From: Parastagonospora avenae f. sp. tritici 18332-5
Lineage: Eukaryota > Ascomycota > Dothideomycetes > Pleosporales > Phaeosphaeriaceae
Reading direction: 5' to 3'
Length of the DNA stretch: 64,000 bases
Assembly (NCBI GenBank): GCA_022559985.1
Contig: JAFJTR010000006.1
Location: 124,001-188,000, forward strand
Shown here piece after piece: positions 44,269-54,976 of this stretch (positions within the stretch are counted from its first letter, which is position 1; the number at the start of each line of letters is the position of its first letter). The notes beneath the pieces are model-generated. The model was not told the DNA's origin, made no database searches, and saw only the letters and a program-made list of their open reading frames with translations. Made by a program: the position numbers and the translations under genes.

Positions 44269-46471
44269 ATGAACGGTGGCAGTGAAACGAAACAAAGATT
44301 CTCAAAGAGTCGCAATGGCATGTCCGTCTTGAGCTTTTTCTTCCAGAACAAGGTTACACCTCGTTCTTTCTTTGCGTAACAGTTAGCTAACTACGACCTG
44401 ATCAGGATGTGTGACTTGCAAAGCACGAAGAGTAAAATGTGACGAGACAAAACCTACATGCGAGCAATGCGCTCGGCGGAGAATCACGTGCGGCGGCTAT
44501 CGAATTGATGTGCGGTGGAAGCAGGCACCAGAGCCCAAGACACAAAGCCCACCGAGAAGGACCAAGTCAATTTCATCATCGCAGGTGCTGCGTCCGAGTG
44601 CAACAAATCGAGCGCCAACATCGAACCGTCCTATCTTAGCCAGCAATGGCACAGACCAATCATCTATTGGCAACTCACAGTCGCAGTCCACAGAACTAGG
44701 AACTGACAGAATAGAGGACATGATTTTCTCAACTCCGGGCAACAGTCAGCCCATGAGTATTTCGACTCCACGGTCACTTGGCTTTTTCTTTTCCGACTTC
44801 ACTCAAGATATACAGCCGGCGTTGACATCGCCCGTGCAAGTGTCACGCAGCTCAAATGCATCCCCGAATGGACAGGACGAGAATAATTCATTCAGTGGCA
44901 TTGACTACTCTTCTGAGTTGTGGAATATGGACACGTTCTGGGAAGATTATTTGAGACCTCTCCCCATGACGCCACTTGATCAGGATCTCTCAACAAGTGA
45001 TGCGCGAAACCTACAGGAGACATCGCGAGAAGACGAAGCAGAGCGTATAGCCTATCTCTTTCATCAACATACCTGTCGCACGTTTTCAATTATCGATGAA
45101 GGGGATGAACAGAACCGTTGGAAAACATTGATCTGGCCGCTGGCAAAAGAACATCCTGCGCTGTACCACGCGATTGCAGCACTTGTCTGCTTTGGTATAA
45201 GCAAGCAAGAACAGCCCCAGTTGCGATTAGATGGTTTGCGACATGTACAGAGAAGCACCCAATTGTTGTCTGAAACCGTGGAGAGGGGAGATATACCGCT
45301 CGATGCTGCCTTAGCCGCTACTTTGGCCCTTGCGTTCGCGGAAACTTGGGACGACGAAAGCTCATCTACAGCTCCGAACCATATTCTTGGCTGTGGAGTA
45401 CTGCTGCAGCAAATCTTATCGAATCAGGACCCTACAGTATTCAGTGATGAGAAAGCAGCACGTTTGGATTTTCTGGCGCACACATGGATGTATATGGATG
45501 TTCTTGCTCGCTTCACCTGTAGTGAGCTATCGCCAAGTTCTGGGAATGTTTCCTTAAATTTGAACATGCTGGAATTTCTCCGACAGGATCGCACGAGACT
45601 GGATCCTTTAATGGGATACTCTGCGACGTTCTTCCCAGTCATGAGACGCGTTGCAGACCTCATCAACAAAGTAAAGGCGCGAGAGTCGTCGCGGAACTCT
45701 CCCGCTATCATATCTCAAGCAATCGAGTTGCGTAGAGAGATCGAGAATTGGACGCTTCCGATCGACCTGGAAGCCATTGAAGACCCGTCGCAAGTCATGA
45801 TCGATGCGATCCAAACAGCCGAAGCATACAGATGGTCGACCCTGATGTTCATGTATCAAGCGGTACCAGAGCTTCCCAACCTCACTTCGTATGGCGAGAT
45901 GGCTCAAAAGATCCTCGTATACTTGGCCACGATATCTTTAAGCTCAACTACGATAATCCTACACATCTTTCCGCTGATGGTCGCCGGATGTGACGCTGTA
46001 GAAGAAGAAGACCGCCAATTCGTCCGCGAGAGATGGCACGCAATGTCCAAGGGCATGGTAACCGGTATCATCGACCGCTGCATCAAGATTACCGAGGAAT
46101 TGTGGCGGAGAAGAGAAGAATATCTGTGGTCGCGCGGACTCGCCTTTACAGCGAACGGTCGCCAGATCAACACGGCGCTGAGTGAATCAACCGCGCTTTC
46201 GAAAGACATCGCCCAATTCATAAATCTGGACAGAAGCCCTGGTACAGCGGTGCCAAATCATGGAAGATTTGTTCGTAAAGGAAACCACTTTCCTATCTCC
46301 GCGGCGTTTAGGAAGGGTGTTGACATCATCACGAGATCGGGCTGCACGGATTATACGGTGCGCGGTAGACTGCACTGGCTGGGAGTTATGAGGGATTGGG
46401 GCTGGCAAGGTAAGATGTTGTCCGTGAACTACAAGGCACGCGCTAACGAGTACATAGTGATGCTTGGTTGA
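44269..46471 (+). CDS. Zn2Cys6 transcription factor with fungal-specific C-terminal domain
   Basis: Two exons, 44269-44317 and 44406-46471, about 704 aa. The first exon encodes MNGGSETKQRFSKSRN. An 88-nt intron with an apparent GC donor (AATG|GCATGT) and acceptor TGATCAG restores GCVTCKARRVKCDETKPTCEQCARRRITCGGY, a complete binuclear zinc cluster (Cys 18, 21, 28, 35, 38, 45). A Ser/Thr-rich linker follows, then a helical Fungal_trans_2-type region (YLFHQHTCRTFSIIDEG..., WPLAKEHPALYHAIAALVC, LDAALAATLALAFAETWDD). The C-terminus RGRLHWLGVMRDWGWQG is typical of this subgroup. It presumably binds DNA at CGG half-sites in the nucleus; target genes are unknown. The nearest possible target by position is the divergent RTA1-like gene, which is only a guess. 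Confidence 0.88.
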
Positions 46472-47083
46472 CGCCAAGATATTTAGGCGCACCTTTTTAA
46501 TGCGATACTGTAAGCTGATTGTTTTGCTTCTTCTTTACTGGCGTCTTCATGCATTATACCGGTGTATAATATGATGCACAAATTGTAGCTCAGCACATAG
46601 AGACCACTTTTCAGCCTCACATATTCATCTCCAGACTAGATCGTGCTGTTTCCTCGGCACCTTGTGCACCCTCATAAGTCACATATTACTGTGCGCGCCG
46701 CTTTGATTGCGATCGGCTTCTCCTGCGGTGTCGCAATTGTCATGCTCCGACCCAGTCATCATAAAGTTAACCGCTTCTGCGATGCTGGATGACTTCAGTG
46801 TCGTCAAGTACACTCCTTGTACTTGACAGTCCTGCACTATACTCTTGCTGCGCGAAGACATTGGGCTCTTCGACGTTTATTTGCGCGACTCATGAGCAAA
46901 ACCAAGTCATGGTATGTTGCAGCGTCGGGATGGCGCATAGTCGTTGTCAAAGATCACTTAGGTGAGCTTTGTTCGAGCGACGGGTCGTGGATGAGATCTG
47001 GCGATATCTGTTAGTGGAGTTTGTGAAGGGGGTAGAAAGGAGCAGAGACTGACAAGTATTCTTGTTCGACAGCGCATGAGTCT
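46472..47083. other. Intergenic, convergent
   Basis: About 610 bp of 3' flanks between the Zn2Cys6 regulator and the minus-strand hypothetical gene. Only short overlapping frames on both strands; nothing is supported. Confidence 0.45.
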
Positions 47084-48515
47084 TCAATCATTCTCGATCT
47101 GAAAGACACCAAGTATGCAAGATGGATCCCTCATCTTCAACCATTCAACGTGTTCGTCCCAGTCAGCTTCCAGATCGTCCTCTTCGAGTCGCATGTAACA
47201 GTCGTGCTCGTCCAGTCCATGCTCTTTGGACTTCAACACAAGTGTTGTGGCGGCCTGCACTAAATTGAGTTTCCTTATCTTGAACTCCTTTCGGATGTTT
47301 GCGATGAACTTTCCAGCATGGAGATCGAACTCAAGCCAGACTTTGATCGTTTGGGAATCTAATTTGCAATTGAGTCTGACCTTTTCTGTGGTAGCGCTTT
47401 TGTTACCGTTGAGGGCAGAGGCTGCTGTATCGAGAGGTACTGATGGTTGTGCCACATGAGATGAATTAGGTTGTTGCATTCGCGTCGTCGAAGGATTTGC
47501 CCGTGAAGCAATATGCGAGTTGTGCTGATGTCTCGCAAGGGTCTGGATGATTTCGTCCGGTTGTTCTGGCACGGCCTTGTGTGAAACAGTATTTGTTCGC
47601 GAGGATTCATGCCAGCTGTGGTCTATTTGGTGCTGCGCAGACTCATTCCTCTGGTGCCCTTGATAAATCGGGGGTGGACCCTGTTGGTAAAGGGATGCCC
47701 TCATTTCTGGTCGATCTGGCGAGTTAGTATACGATTCGCAACACAGAGTTGATATGGAAGACATAACACTTACATTCCCCAGAGTCCCGCATACCAAGTA
47801 GGACATCTATATCAAGCCATTTAGATGGCACCAAAAAGAACCAGTTGCTGTGCGTCGAATCTGACTTCGACCGTCTCCAAGTCAGTTTCACTCGGGCCGA
47901 TACCGCCACGGTCAAAATTGTTCCTATGGCTCCACGACTTGGTATCGATATATCTTCTTCTGTTATACTCTCGTCTACGATGTCGTAGCAGATGCGCCCC
48001 GGTTCAAATAACTTATCGGAAATCACACTGTGTTGAATCTGGGCCAATTGCATTCGGGCGCAGTGCTCTTCAGCATCATCTTCTTCGCTGGGGGCGATAA
48101 TGAGTATGGTCTCTTTACCATTTTTCGAACCACGTCGGTTGCTTGTTGTGGAACCAGTTCGTGAAGGACTAGAGCCATGTCTCGGTTTCAAGACTCCAGT
48201 GTTATGCGATCCCTGTCGAAGATGACGTCCTCCTGACAAGGATTCTGAGTGGTGTGAATCAGGTGGAGTCGTTGGACCTTGCGGCGAGTGTGCATTGTTG
48301 ATTTTTGCAGCTATTGAAGTGTCGAGCGATGTGTTTTGTGGCGATGTTCGTATGTTCATGTTCCACCTTTCGAACGCTGCGATTTCATCTACTACTTCAG
48401 GTATCATGTCAGGATTGTGGCAACATCGGACGAGCATGTCCGCAGCTGTTTCTGGATCTTGTTTGACTAAGCGTTGAACCACAGCAAATTTGACATTGCC
48501 TGTTCTACTGCTCAT
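47084..48515 (-). CDS. Hypothetical protein, Ser-rich centre and conserved-looking C-terminal domain
   Basis: Two exons on the minus strand, 48515-47774 and 47715-47084, about 457 aa; a 58-nt intron (GTAAGTG...ACTAACTCGCCAG) joins MRDSGE to YRPEMRASLYQQG. The first 45 residues are predicted helical (VVQRLVKQDPETAADMLVRCC...VVDEIAAFERWN). Next is a disordered Ser/His/Gly stretch, then a compact part (ILIIAPSEEDDAEEHCARMQLAQIQHSVI...FFLVPSKWLDIDVLLGM). The last ~100 residues (VRLNCKLDSQTIKVWLEFDLHAGKFIANIRKEF...EADWDEHVEWLKM) look like a small alpha/beta domain. I do not recognise the family. Its start faces the gene pair at 49.1-51.3 kb, about 580 bp away, so a shared promoter or role is possible but untested. 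Confidence 0.7.
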
Positions 48516-49092
48516 GATTCTGTATATACTCTCGATTGATGATGAACGGCACCTGCAGTCAACCTTGCGCTAGTCAACATCGAAAGTGGGTGCTTAGCCG
48601 GTGGAGGGAGCGGAGTTAGGCTGAACGAGACGCATTCTGTAGGCGAAAGGTATCTGTGGAACTGCGACTAGGCATTGCTCAATGTGGCGCGGTGTTATTC
48701 TATGTATGGCGCACCGTGATGGTGGAGTGTGAGAGCATCCTGGGGACCGAAGATGTGTAGTGGCTTTGCGACAGTCGTGTTACTCGCGCGCGTCGGCAGG
48801 CAGAGGGGAGAGGGGGAAGTCCCAATCGCAGTACTCAGGACTCAATGATCACCTAAAATGCGCTAAGACACTCGCAGGTCCTGTTCGCTTGTTGGTCGAG
48901 CTGACCACTTCAGGTTCACCGGATATTATAGGCAGACGCCTACAAGGCTACATTCGAAACGAACACCCCACTGTTGCTACTGCCGCGGATCAACCAGCGG
49001 CATCGTACAGCTGAGCCTCTTTCTCTTTTCGCAATAAAACCATACCATACTGGACATACCATCCTTCCCGTTCGTCTTCAACTCTCTATCCA
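48516..49092. promoter_or_regulatory. Divergent intergenic region upstream of the motif-sharing gene pair
   Basis: 577 bp between the minus-strand hypothetical gene and the first motif gene. No TATA element is at a convincing distance for the plus-strand gene; a GTATATAC at about 48530 is too close to the minus-strand ATG to be its TATA box. Confidence 0.3.
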
Positions 49093-49906
49093 ATGGCCAC
49101 TACTGAGACAACCGTGTCCTCGAGATCAAGCTCTAGTAACTGTGGAGAAGAAAGCAGGGACGTGACTGTGTCCAACACTATCAGTGGAAATGTTGCGCGA
49201 GATGCTGCGCTCCAGCTGAATGGCGACATCGCAGGCACGATTATCAACCTGAATGTGTAAGTCAGACTCGCATTAGTTGCAAAGAACTCACACTGAAACT
49301 AGTGTTAGCAAGAATTTGATTATTAAGTGCACATCACCTTTGTTACCTATGGTACTCGAGCTGGCAACATGCCAACAGGGGAGTGTATATCCACCTGGCA
49401 ACGCGTCGAGTAATAAACCTAATATATCCCCTCGACTTTTACAAAAGGCTTCGACGGTGGAAATGCGCGCACCGCGAAACGCCGGCCACCACGTGCACCA
49501 CTCCACACAGAGTACCAAGCAAGAGAAAACCTCGACACTTCCTGACTATCGTTCACAGAACTTGAAAATACAATCTTGTACAAGCAACCAGAACGAATAC
49601 ATTCGCGCAATATTCCGGTCAGAATGTCAGAAAAATTATTTATCAGCCAGAATAGTTCGACGCTTGGGTCTGAAGGCACATGTCGATCATTCGGCAGATA
49701 CATCACCTGTGACCCTCAGAGATCGCACGGTAACGCCCACGAGCGGCTATGTGGATTTGTCCTCATCAACGAGGGCGGCGGGGACTGGGCACAGTCGGCT
49801 TCGCTTCTACATTGTCAAGCACTGCCCAGAGAACTTCGACATGCTAATTGGGTCTGATTTTCTGACAAATCTCTCAGCATCAGACAAACAAGATTCAACT
49901 GACTGA
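49093..49906 (+). CDS. Prion-like-motif protein with degenerate retropepsin-like domain
   Basis: Two exons, 49093-49256 and 49303-49906, about 255 aa; the 46-nt intron (AATGT|GTAAGTC...AACTAG) keeps frame. Residues 1-27 are Ser/Thr-rich. Residues 28-55 carry the motif NTISG-NVARDAALQLNGDIA, and residues 33-47 align with two copies in the next gene. After a disordered basic linker (about 64-150), the C-terminal 100 residues resemble a retropepsin-like domain: YIRAIFRSECQKNYLSARIVRRLGL, VTLRDRTVTPTSGYVDL, then FDMLIGSDFLTNL. At the usual Asp-Thr/Ser-Gly site it has Arg160-Ser-Glu, so proteolytic activity is not expected. The Gly/Asn/Gln motif with alternating hydrophobics is like HET-s-related amyloid motifs. 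Proposed role (inference): sensor or seed that templates the neighbour's C-terminus. A domesticated retroelement protease is a possible origin for the domain. Confidence 0.65.
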
Positions 49907-50318
49907 TCCCATTCGTCCACTTCACTCGATACCAGGAGGAGGCCGCCCTCTGTCCACGGCTAGAAAGTGGTGTAAGCGCTCTCGGAATTGGGTGTAACGA
50001 GCCGTCCGGCAGTGAACAACGCGCTGCGATTCGGTAACACCCCCCGAACATGATGGGGTAAATAGCTGACCGGCGAGGTGGCTGCAGGGGGCGTTGCTAC
50101 AAACCACTCGAGCTGTACCACACCTATGTCTGCAGCATGCAAGACCATCACCAGACCATTTGCAGAGTTAATCAACCGGCAGCACTGCGCCTCAATGGGC
50201 GCACCCATCATGTTCGCTTGGAAGACAAGTCCAGATAAGTCGCGGCCGGTTTGCCCTTTTGCGCCCATTGCGAATTGCTATCGAACACGCATCCATTTGT
50301 CGCAGCGCAATAAGAAAA
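49907..50318. other. Spacer between the two motif-sharing genes
   Basis: 412 bp holding the 3' flank of the first gene and the promoter/5' UTR of the second. Frames on the minus strand (to 102 codons) show no domain. Nothing else was recognised. Confidence 0.45.
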
Positions 50319-51340
50319 ATGGTAAGATTCATTACTGCCCAATTTGACACGTCGCTAACGCTTGTTTTCAGGCTGAGTTAGGTGTTATTTCAGCTACTGT
50401 TCAGCTTCTTGACCAGGCTATCCGAGTACTCGGACGGATCCGCAAGGCACATCAACGCCAGAAAGCACTACCGGAGATTCTTGCTCAGCATGAGGCTGAA
50501 ATCGGTAGCATCAAGAGCATCATCATCACGATTGACGACGAGGAAAGCTTGCAGTCTGAAAGCATTGTTCTAGAGGTGCAGAGGCTTAAGGGCCTAGAAT
50601 GCAAGTTAAGCAAATTGCTCGAGGATCTGGACCCAAAGCGCAAAGGATCGGTCCAAAAGTTTACGCGCCAACTGACCAAGGGCTCTTCCGACGAAAGCAG
50701 GCTGACCGGCATCATGAACGAGTTGGGGCAGGTGAAACAGTCACTGGTTCTGCGAATACAACTCGCTCAGGTTGGGGTGATGCGCAATGAGCAAGGGCAC
50801 GTTGCCGATACCTCAGTCATCGAGAGAGTTGATCGGTTTCTCAGAGAAGAGATCGGTGGTTGTTGCGAAGGCCTTTTGATCGCGCGGTTGCTCAAAGGAC
50901 GGCGCCCAGCAAGTAAGGACTTTTGAAGAAAAGTTTGACAAAGGAGTCTAACGAGCATAGGCGACGGCAACGTTCCTGTAACCCTCGACGACCTGAACAC
51001 TCTTCGAGAAGCCTCCAACGACGATGATAGTGACAATGGCACCCTGGTCAATGAAATGTATTCGCCTAGAGTCTCGGAGACCTTGAAGCACCATGCCATG
51101 CGCAACGTAGCCAATGACCACGCGATGCAGGTCAATGCTCCTCTTGGAAAGAGTGTCTGGAAAAACGTTGAAATTGTCATCGAAGACAATTTTGCTCATA
51201 ATGAGTCTGTCCAAATTAACTCCCCCAATTCGCTTGCGGACATGATGTCATTGATGAGACTGAAAAGCGAGCTCAAAATGGCAGAGCAACTACAGACACT
51301 GTCTTTTCAACATAACGGTATTTTAGCGAGCCCGCCATGA
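50319..51340 (+). CDS. SesA/HeLo-like helical effector candidate with two C-terminal prion-like repeats
   Basis: Three exons: 50319-50321 (the ATG alone), 50372-50912 and 50961-51340, giving 307 aa, close to HET-s (289 aa). The first intron (GTAAGATTC...CGCTAACGCTTGTTTTCAG) directly follows ATG and yields MAELGVISATVQLLDQAIRV. The N-terminal ~180 residues are predicted all-helical (HEAEIGSIKSIIITIDDEESL; MNELGQVKQSLVLRIQLAQVG) and resemble the helical domains at the N-terminus of fungal STAND/NLR proteins and of HeLo-like effectors. The C-terminus carries two pseudo-repeats 28 residues apart: 230-244 NVANDHAMQVNAPLG and 258-272 NFAHNESVQINSPNS. These share N-x-A-x(5)-Q-x-N with residues 33-47 of the upstream gene product. 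Proposed role (inference): amyloid-triggered membrane-active or signalling effector. The domain name is from memory of the family, not a search. Confidence 0.7.
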
Positions 51341-51687
51341 GTATGCTCAGTGTTGAACTGGCGCTGATGGGATTCTTGGCCCGGGGGAGAACAGCTACGT
51401 AACAAAAGTTGTTGTTGTAGGGCCTAGCATACGGATAATGAAGTAGCGTAATGAGATCACGAACCTTGGTACAGCCTGAGCATGAACACGACCTTACAAT
51501 GCGCTTCCGTGATACCGTGTCCTCCGGTCGTTAAACGAGGGATTCCACAGATGAAAGATGATGACTGTTGACATGGCAGATTGAAAGAACGATAGGAGCA
51601 GAGATGGCGAGATGAAATAAAGGGAACCAACGTAGGCTCAACATACGTCTAAAATTTCATTGCTTCGTTACGCTTGTCTTCTACTTC
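51341..51687. other. Intergenic, convergent
   Basis: 347 bp of 3' flank between the effector candidate and the nitroreductase gene; nothing was recognised. Confidence 0.5.
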
Positions 51688-52806
51688 TTACTCCTTAGCA
51701 CCATGGACGAACAGCCTCTTGCCGTGTGTCTCCTGGAACTCCTTCTCGCCAGCCCCGCCAGCACGGCCACCGAAGACCAGCTGTCCACGGAGCTTCCACT
51801 CGAGTGGAATGCTCCATTGCTGAGCAGCCTTCTGGTCGATAATGGGGTTGTAGTGCTGGAGGTTTGCGCCGAAGCCCTCAGCCTCAAGCGCAACCCACAG
51901 GGCATACTGGTGCATGGCATCGGTCTGCTCAGACCAGTCGCCGAAGTGGTGTGCGTATTCAGGGAATGCCTTGCGGAGCTTCTCGACGGGTTCTGGGTCT
52001 TCATAGAAGAGGATCTAACCAGACAGTGTTAGTGCGTGGCACTCTTGTGGGTGATGGATTGGGAGCAGGCCAAAAGATGGCGGGGCTCGCGTCACAATTG
52101 GTGGGGCTGCATCGAGCTTGAAGCTTCGAGCTCCACGACAACACCGGAAAACTTGCCCTTGCTGGCATGACGACCATGTAGAGAAAGAAATTGAGGTACT
52201 CACGGTTCCGTACGCGCCCTTGAAGCCGTTGATCCTTTCTGCGGTTGAGGGAAACTGATCTTCAGGTACGAGGGGCTTCAAGACGTCAAGCACATGCCCC
52301 CAGAAGGTATCGTGGTCCTTGTTCAGGAGGACCACGAGGCGAGTGGACTGTGAGTTGAATGAAGAGGGAACATGAAGAACGGCCTGCTCAGCGATCTCGG
52401 TGATGCGCTTGTCGGAGATGGGAGCCTCCTTGTTGAGCGCGTAGTAGGTGCGGCGCTCCTTAACCGCATCCAAGAAGGACTTCTGGGCAGACATGGTTGT
52501 AGTGGTGGTGGAGAAGGAAGATTGTTTGGATATAGAAGAAGCAATGGGTGCAGTTGGGGAGCGTAGTAATGAGGAAGTTGAGGTAGAGGATGGGGCCCAG
52601 AGGCTTTTGTATCCACCAGCTCCCCGTTTGGCAATATTCTTCAGTACTTGCGCCATTGCTTGAATGGAAAGCGGTGAGCTAGATCCCAGCTCCCCAGCTT
52701 CTTCTTGTATCGGCAGCTGCGAATGAGAAATGAGTTGTGGTGCCAGAAGAGCCAGAAAGACGCCGACCAGCAAGCCAACTAGGAGTGATTTGGGAGCAAC
52801 GGCCAT
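51688..52806 (-). CDS. Nitroreductase-family protein (Hbn1/Frm2-like)
   Basis: Two exons on the minus strand: up to 52806 down to 52204, and 52014-51688. The intron (189 nt, GTGAGTACC...GTCTGGTTAG) is long for this window and joins GFKGAYGT to ILFYEDPEPV. From the internal Met at 52494 (MSAQKSFLDAVKERRTYYALNKEAPI) the protein is about 205 aa, the size of fungal Hbn1-type nitroreductases. From 52806 it is about 309 aa, adding a hydrophobic leader (SLLVGLLVGVFLALLAPQL) and a Ser/Thr-rich linker. Family motifs: VKERRTYYAL, HVPSSFNSQSTRLVVLL, YALWVALEAEGFGANLQHYNP and IPLEWKLRGQLVFG. These FMN enzymes use NAD(P)H and act in lipid signalling or oxidative stress. Which start is used decides between cytosolic and membrane/organelle forms. 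Confidence 0.85.
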
Positions 52807-54976
52807 GACGTGACACCAGGGGGGTCAAAGTTGCGACACGGCTAAGGCGGGCGCTTGCCTGGTTTGTTAAGACGTTCTGGCCTGCGGAACGGCTTTGTTG
52901 CGTACATGGTGGAATCTTGACAGTGCGTTACATGAACTGGTGCTGTGGTGGATCCTCGGTGACTGGCAAGATGCGAAATTCCGCCTTGCTGACAATCGTT
53001 GTTGTAAGCAGGCGATTTGTGATGCGGCTGCAATTCCGCGATTGTCAATGCGCAGTAACATCCCAGTCACTCCCGTGTCTCAACCACCGCACCTACATCG
53101 AACGGGAACACCAAAAATGTTGTCGCATTGCAACAGAATCTTCGTGCCTTCGTAGAGTCCCTAAGCGTCTTGTATCTGTACCACTTTGAATACTATAGGT
53201 ACCTGCGAGTATCTCCAGGGGACGCCGGGGACACCAGGGACACCTCTGCTATGTGCCGCATAGTATCACATGGCATCTCAGCACTTCCTCAAGCACCGCC
53301 TCAACCTGAGGCAGCAATGGTAACAGACGAACTCCTTACTGTGTCGATTCGGCCTCGGACTGACACCAAGAATCCGAGCTGTGATGAGATCCCCATTAGT
53401 CACCTGGGCACTGACCTAGGTAAGTCCAGCCTCGATCGGCAAACCTCATGGCAACCTGAACACTCTGGCTACCGTTTCACGCGCGGTCTAAGCAACGAGT
53501 ACTGCGTACCTCGTAATATTACTAGATGTGTGGAACCCAAACCGGATACTGGCATTCGCGAACCGACATATTCAATACTGAACGTACCTGAGCAGAGTCA
53601 ATACACTGAGCTCTGGCAGCAATCGCTAAGCTTTCGCACTCTTGTTGCTATCGTCTTATATCATCAATACTCAGCATCTGTGAGTTTCCTACGCTGGGGA
53701 AGACATTTACATTGTCGTGGCCATGAAAAGCAAGTCACGACTATCATGTACAAGTCGTTACTAGTTGAGGAGCGGGACGATTGCAAGAGAGTACTCTATC
53801 AATACTTTGTAGTTGTTGTACTCGTCCAGTCTATTCGGGGGACAAAATCTGTCGCAGTGAGTGCAAGCAGTGCGCAAGGAATTGAGGATTTAACTGAGGT
53901 GTTATTGTATGTAGCTATGAACAGTATATGTAGTAAATCAGAGGTGGTAGGCACTGCGTAGTACAGCAGTGGAGACACGAAACTGTGCCACGTAGTACAA
54001 GGAAAAGGAAAAACTCTAGAACCGCGACAGAATCAGTGGACAATCACTCCCCAAATTAAAAGTTTACGCTTTCGCTGGGCCAGTCAAATTCTTACATGCA
54101 TTCGCATCAATCCGTGCACCATGCCAAACACGAGGCGATCATATCAAGAAGAATGGGGCAAAGTGCGCATGTGTTTGCGATTCCATAAAGGACCCATAAC
54201 AACTTGCACCATGGGAGAGGCATATAAATCTATCAAAACCTTGTAGATGGACATGTCATGTTCAAGATTCTATAGCCCGACGAAGGTGACAGCGCTCAAC
54301 GCCTCATTACCTCTCATGCTATTTACATTGGCTCGCTGATGAGTGCCTTTCTCAATTCTGCTAACAATCGACCCTTCAAAGATATTTGTATCGTGTCAGC
54401 ATTAATACGCTAAGCTGCACGGGTAACCTGAGCTTCTTCAGCTCCGCTGACGAGATTCGTGATCCATCTTCCACTGACGTAGTGAAATCTCAAAACTGAA
54501 TCCAGGTACCACGTTCAAAGCCACACTTTAGCCGACTTTCCCATCTCACGACCGCTCTTCCTCTACACTTCGTCTCGTATCACCGCATTATCCAGAGGTT
54601 CTCTATAGCTCTAGCCAAAGATTGGTGTTCTTGTATAGAATGGACAATGCGTCAATATGAAAATGCTTGGTTCAAAGCTCGCATCCAAAACCCCACAAAA
54701 GATCAGCGGCAGATCTCCCACCTCTCGCTTGCCGAATTGTGGCCCACCAGCGCGGTCTACCCCTGCCATCGCAAACGGCTCAATCCTGCAACGCTTCTTC
54801 CAAATCACTAGTTTCAATATCGCAAATCAACACCTGCAAGTGCGTTCACATTTAATCCCCCGAAGCTAGTGCTGTCTTCCACAGTCCAGTGGTATGTTGC
54901 CGGCTTGGGAAAGAGCTTGGACTAGGCATGAGGCGTGTGGGGTGATTTGAACTTAAATCTGCATTGGGTATATGTT
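52807..54976. other. Intergenic with one doubtful long frame
   Basis: 2.2 kb between the nitroreductase and aconitate-isomerase-like genes. It contains a 277-codon open frame (53128-53961, +) whose product shows no recognisable domain and an odd composition, with a hydrophobic patch YQYFVVVVLVQS. Direct copies of CGTAGTAC occur after its end (about 53957 and 53991). I treat it as an unsupported frame or the remnant of a mobile element. The remaining 1 kb (53962-54976) shows nothing. Confidence 0.35.
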
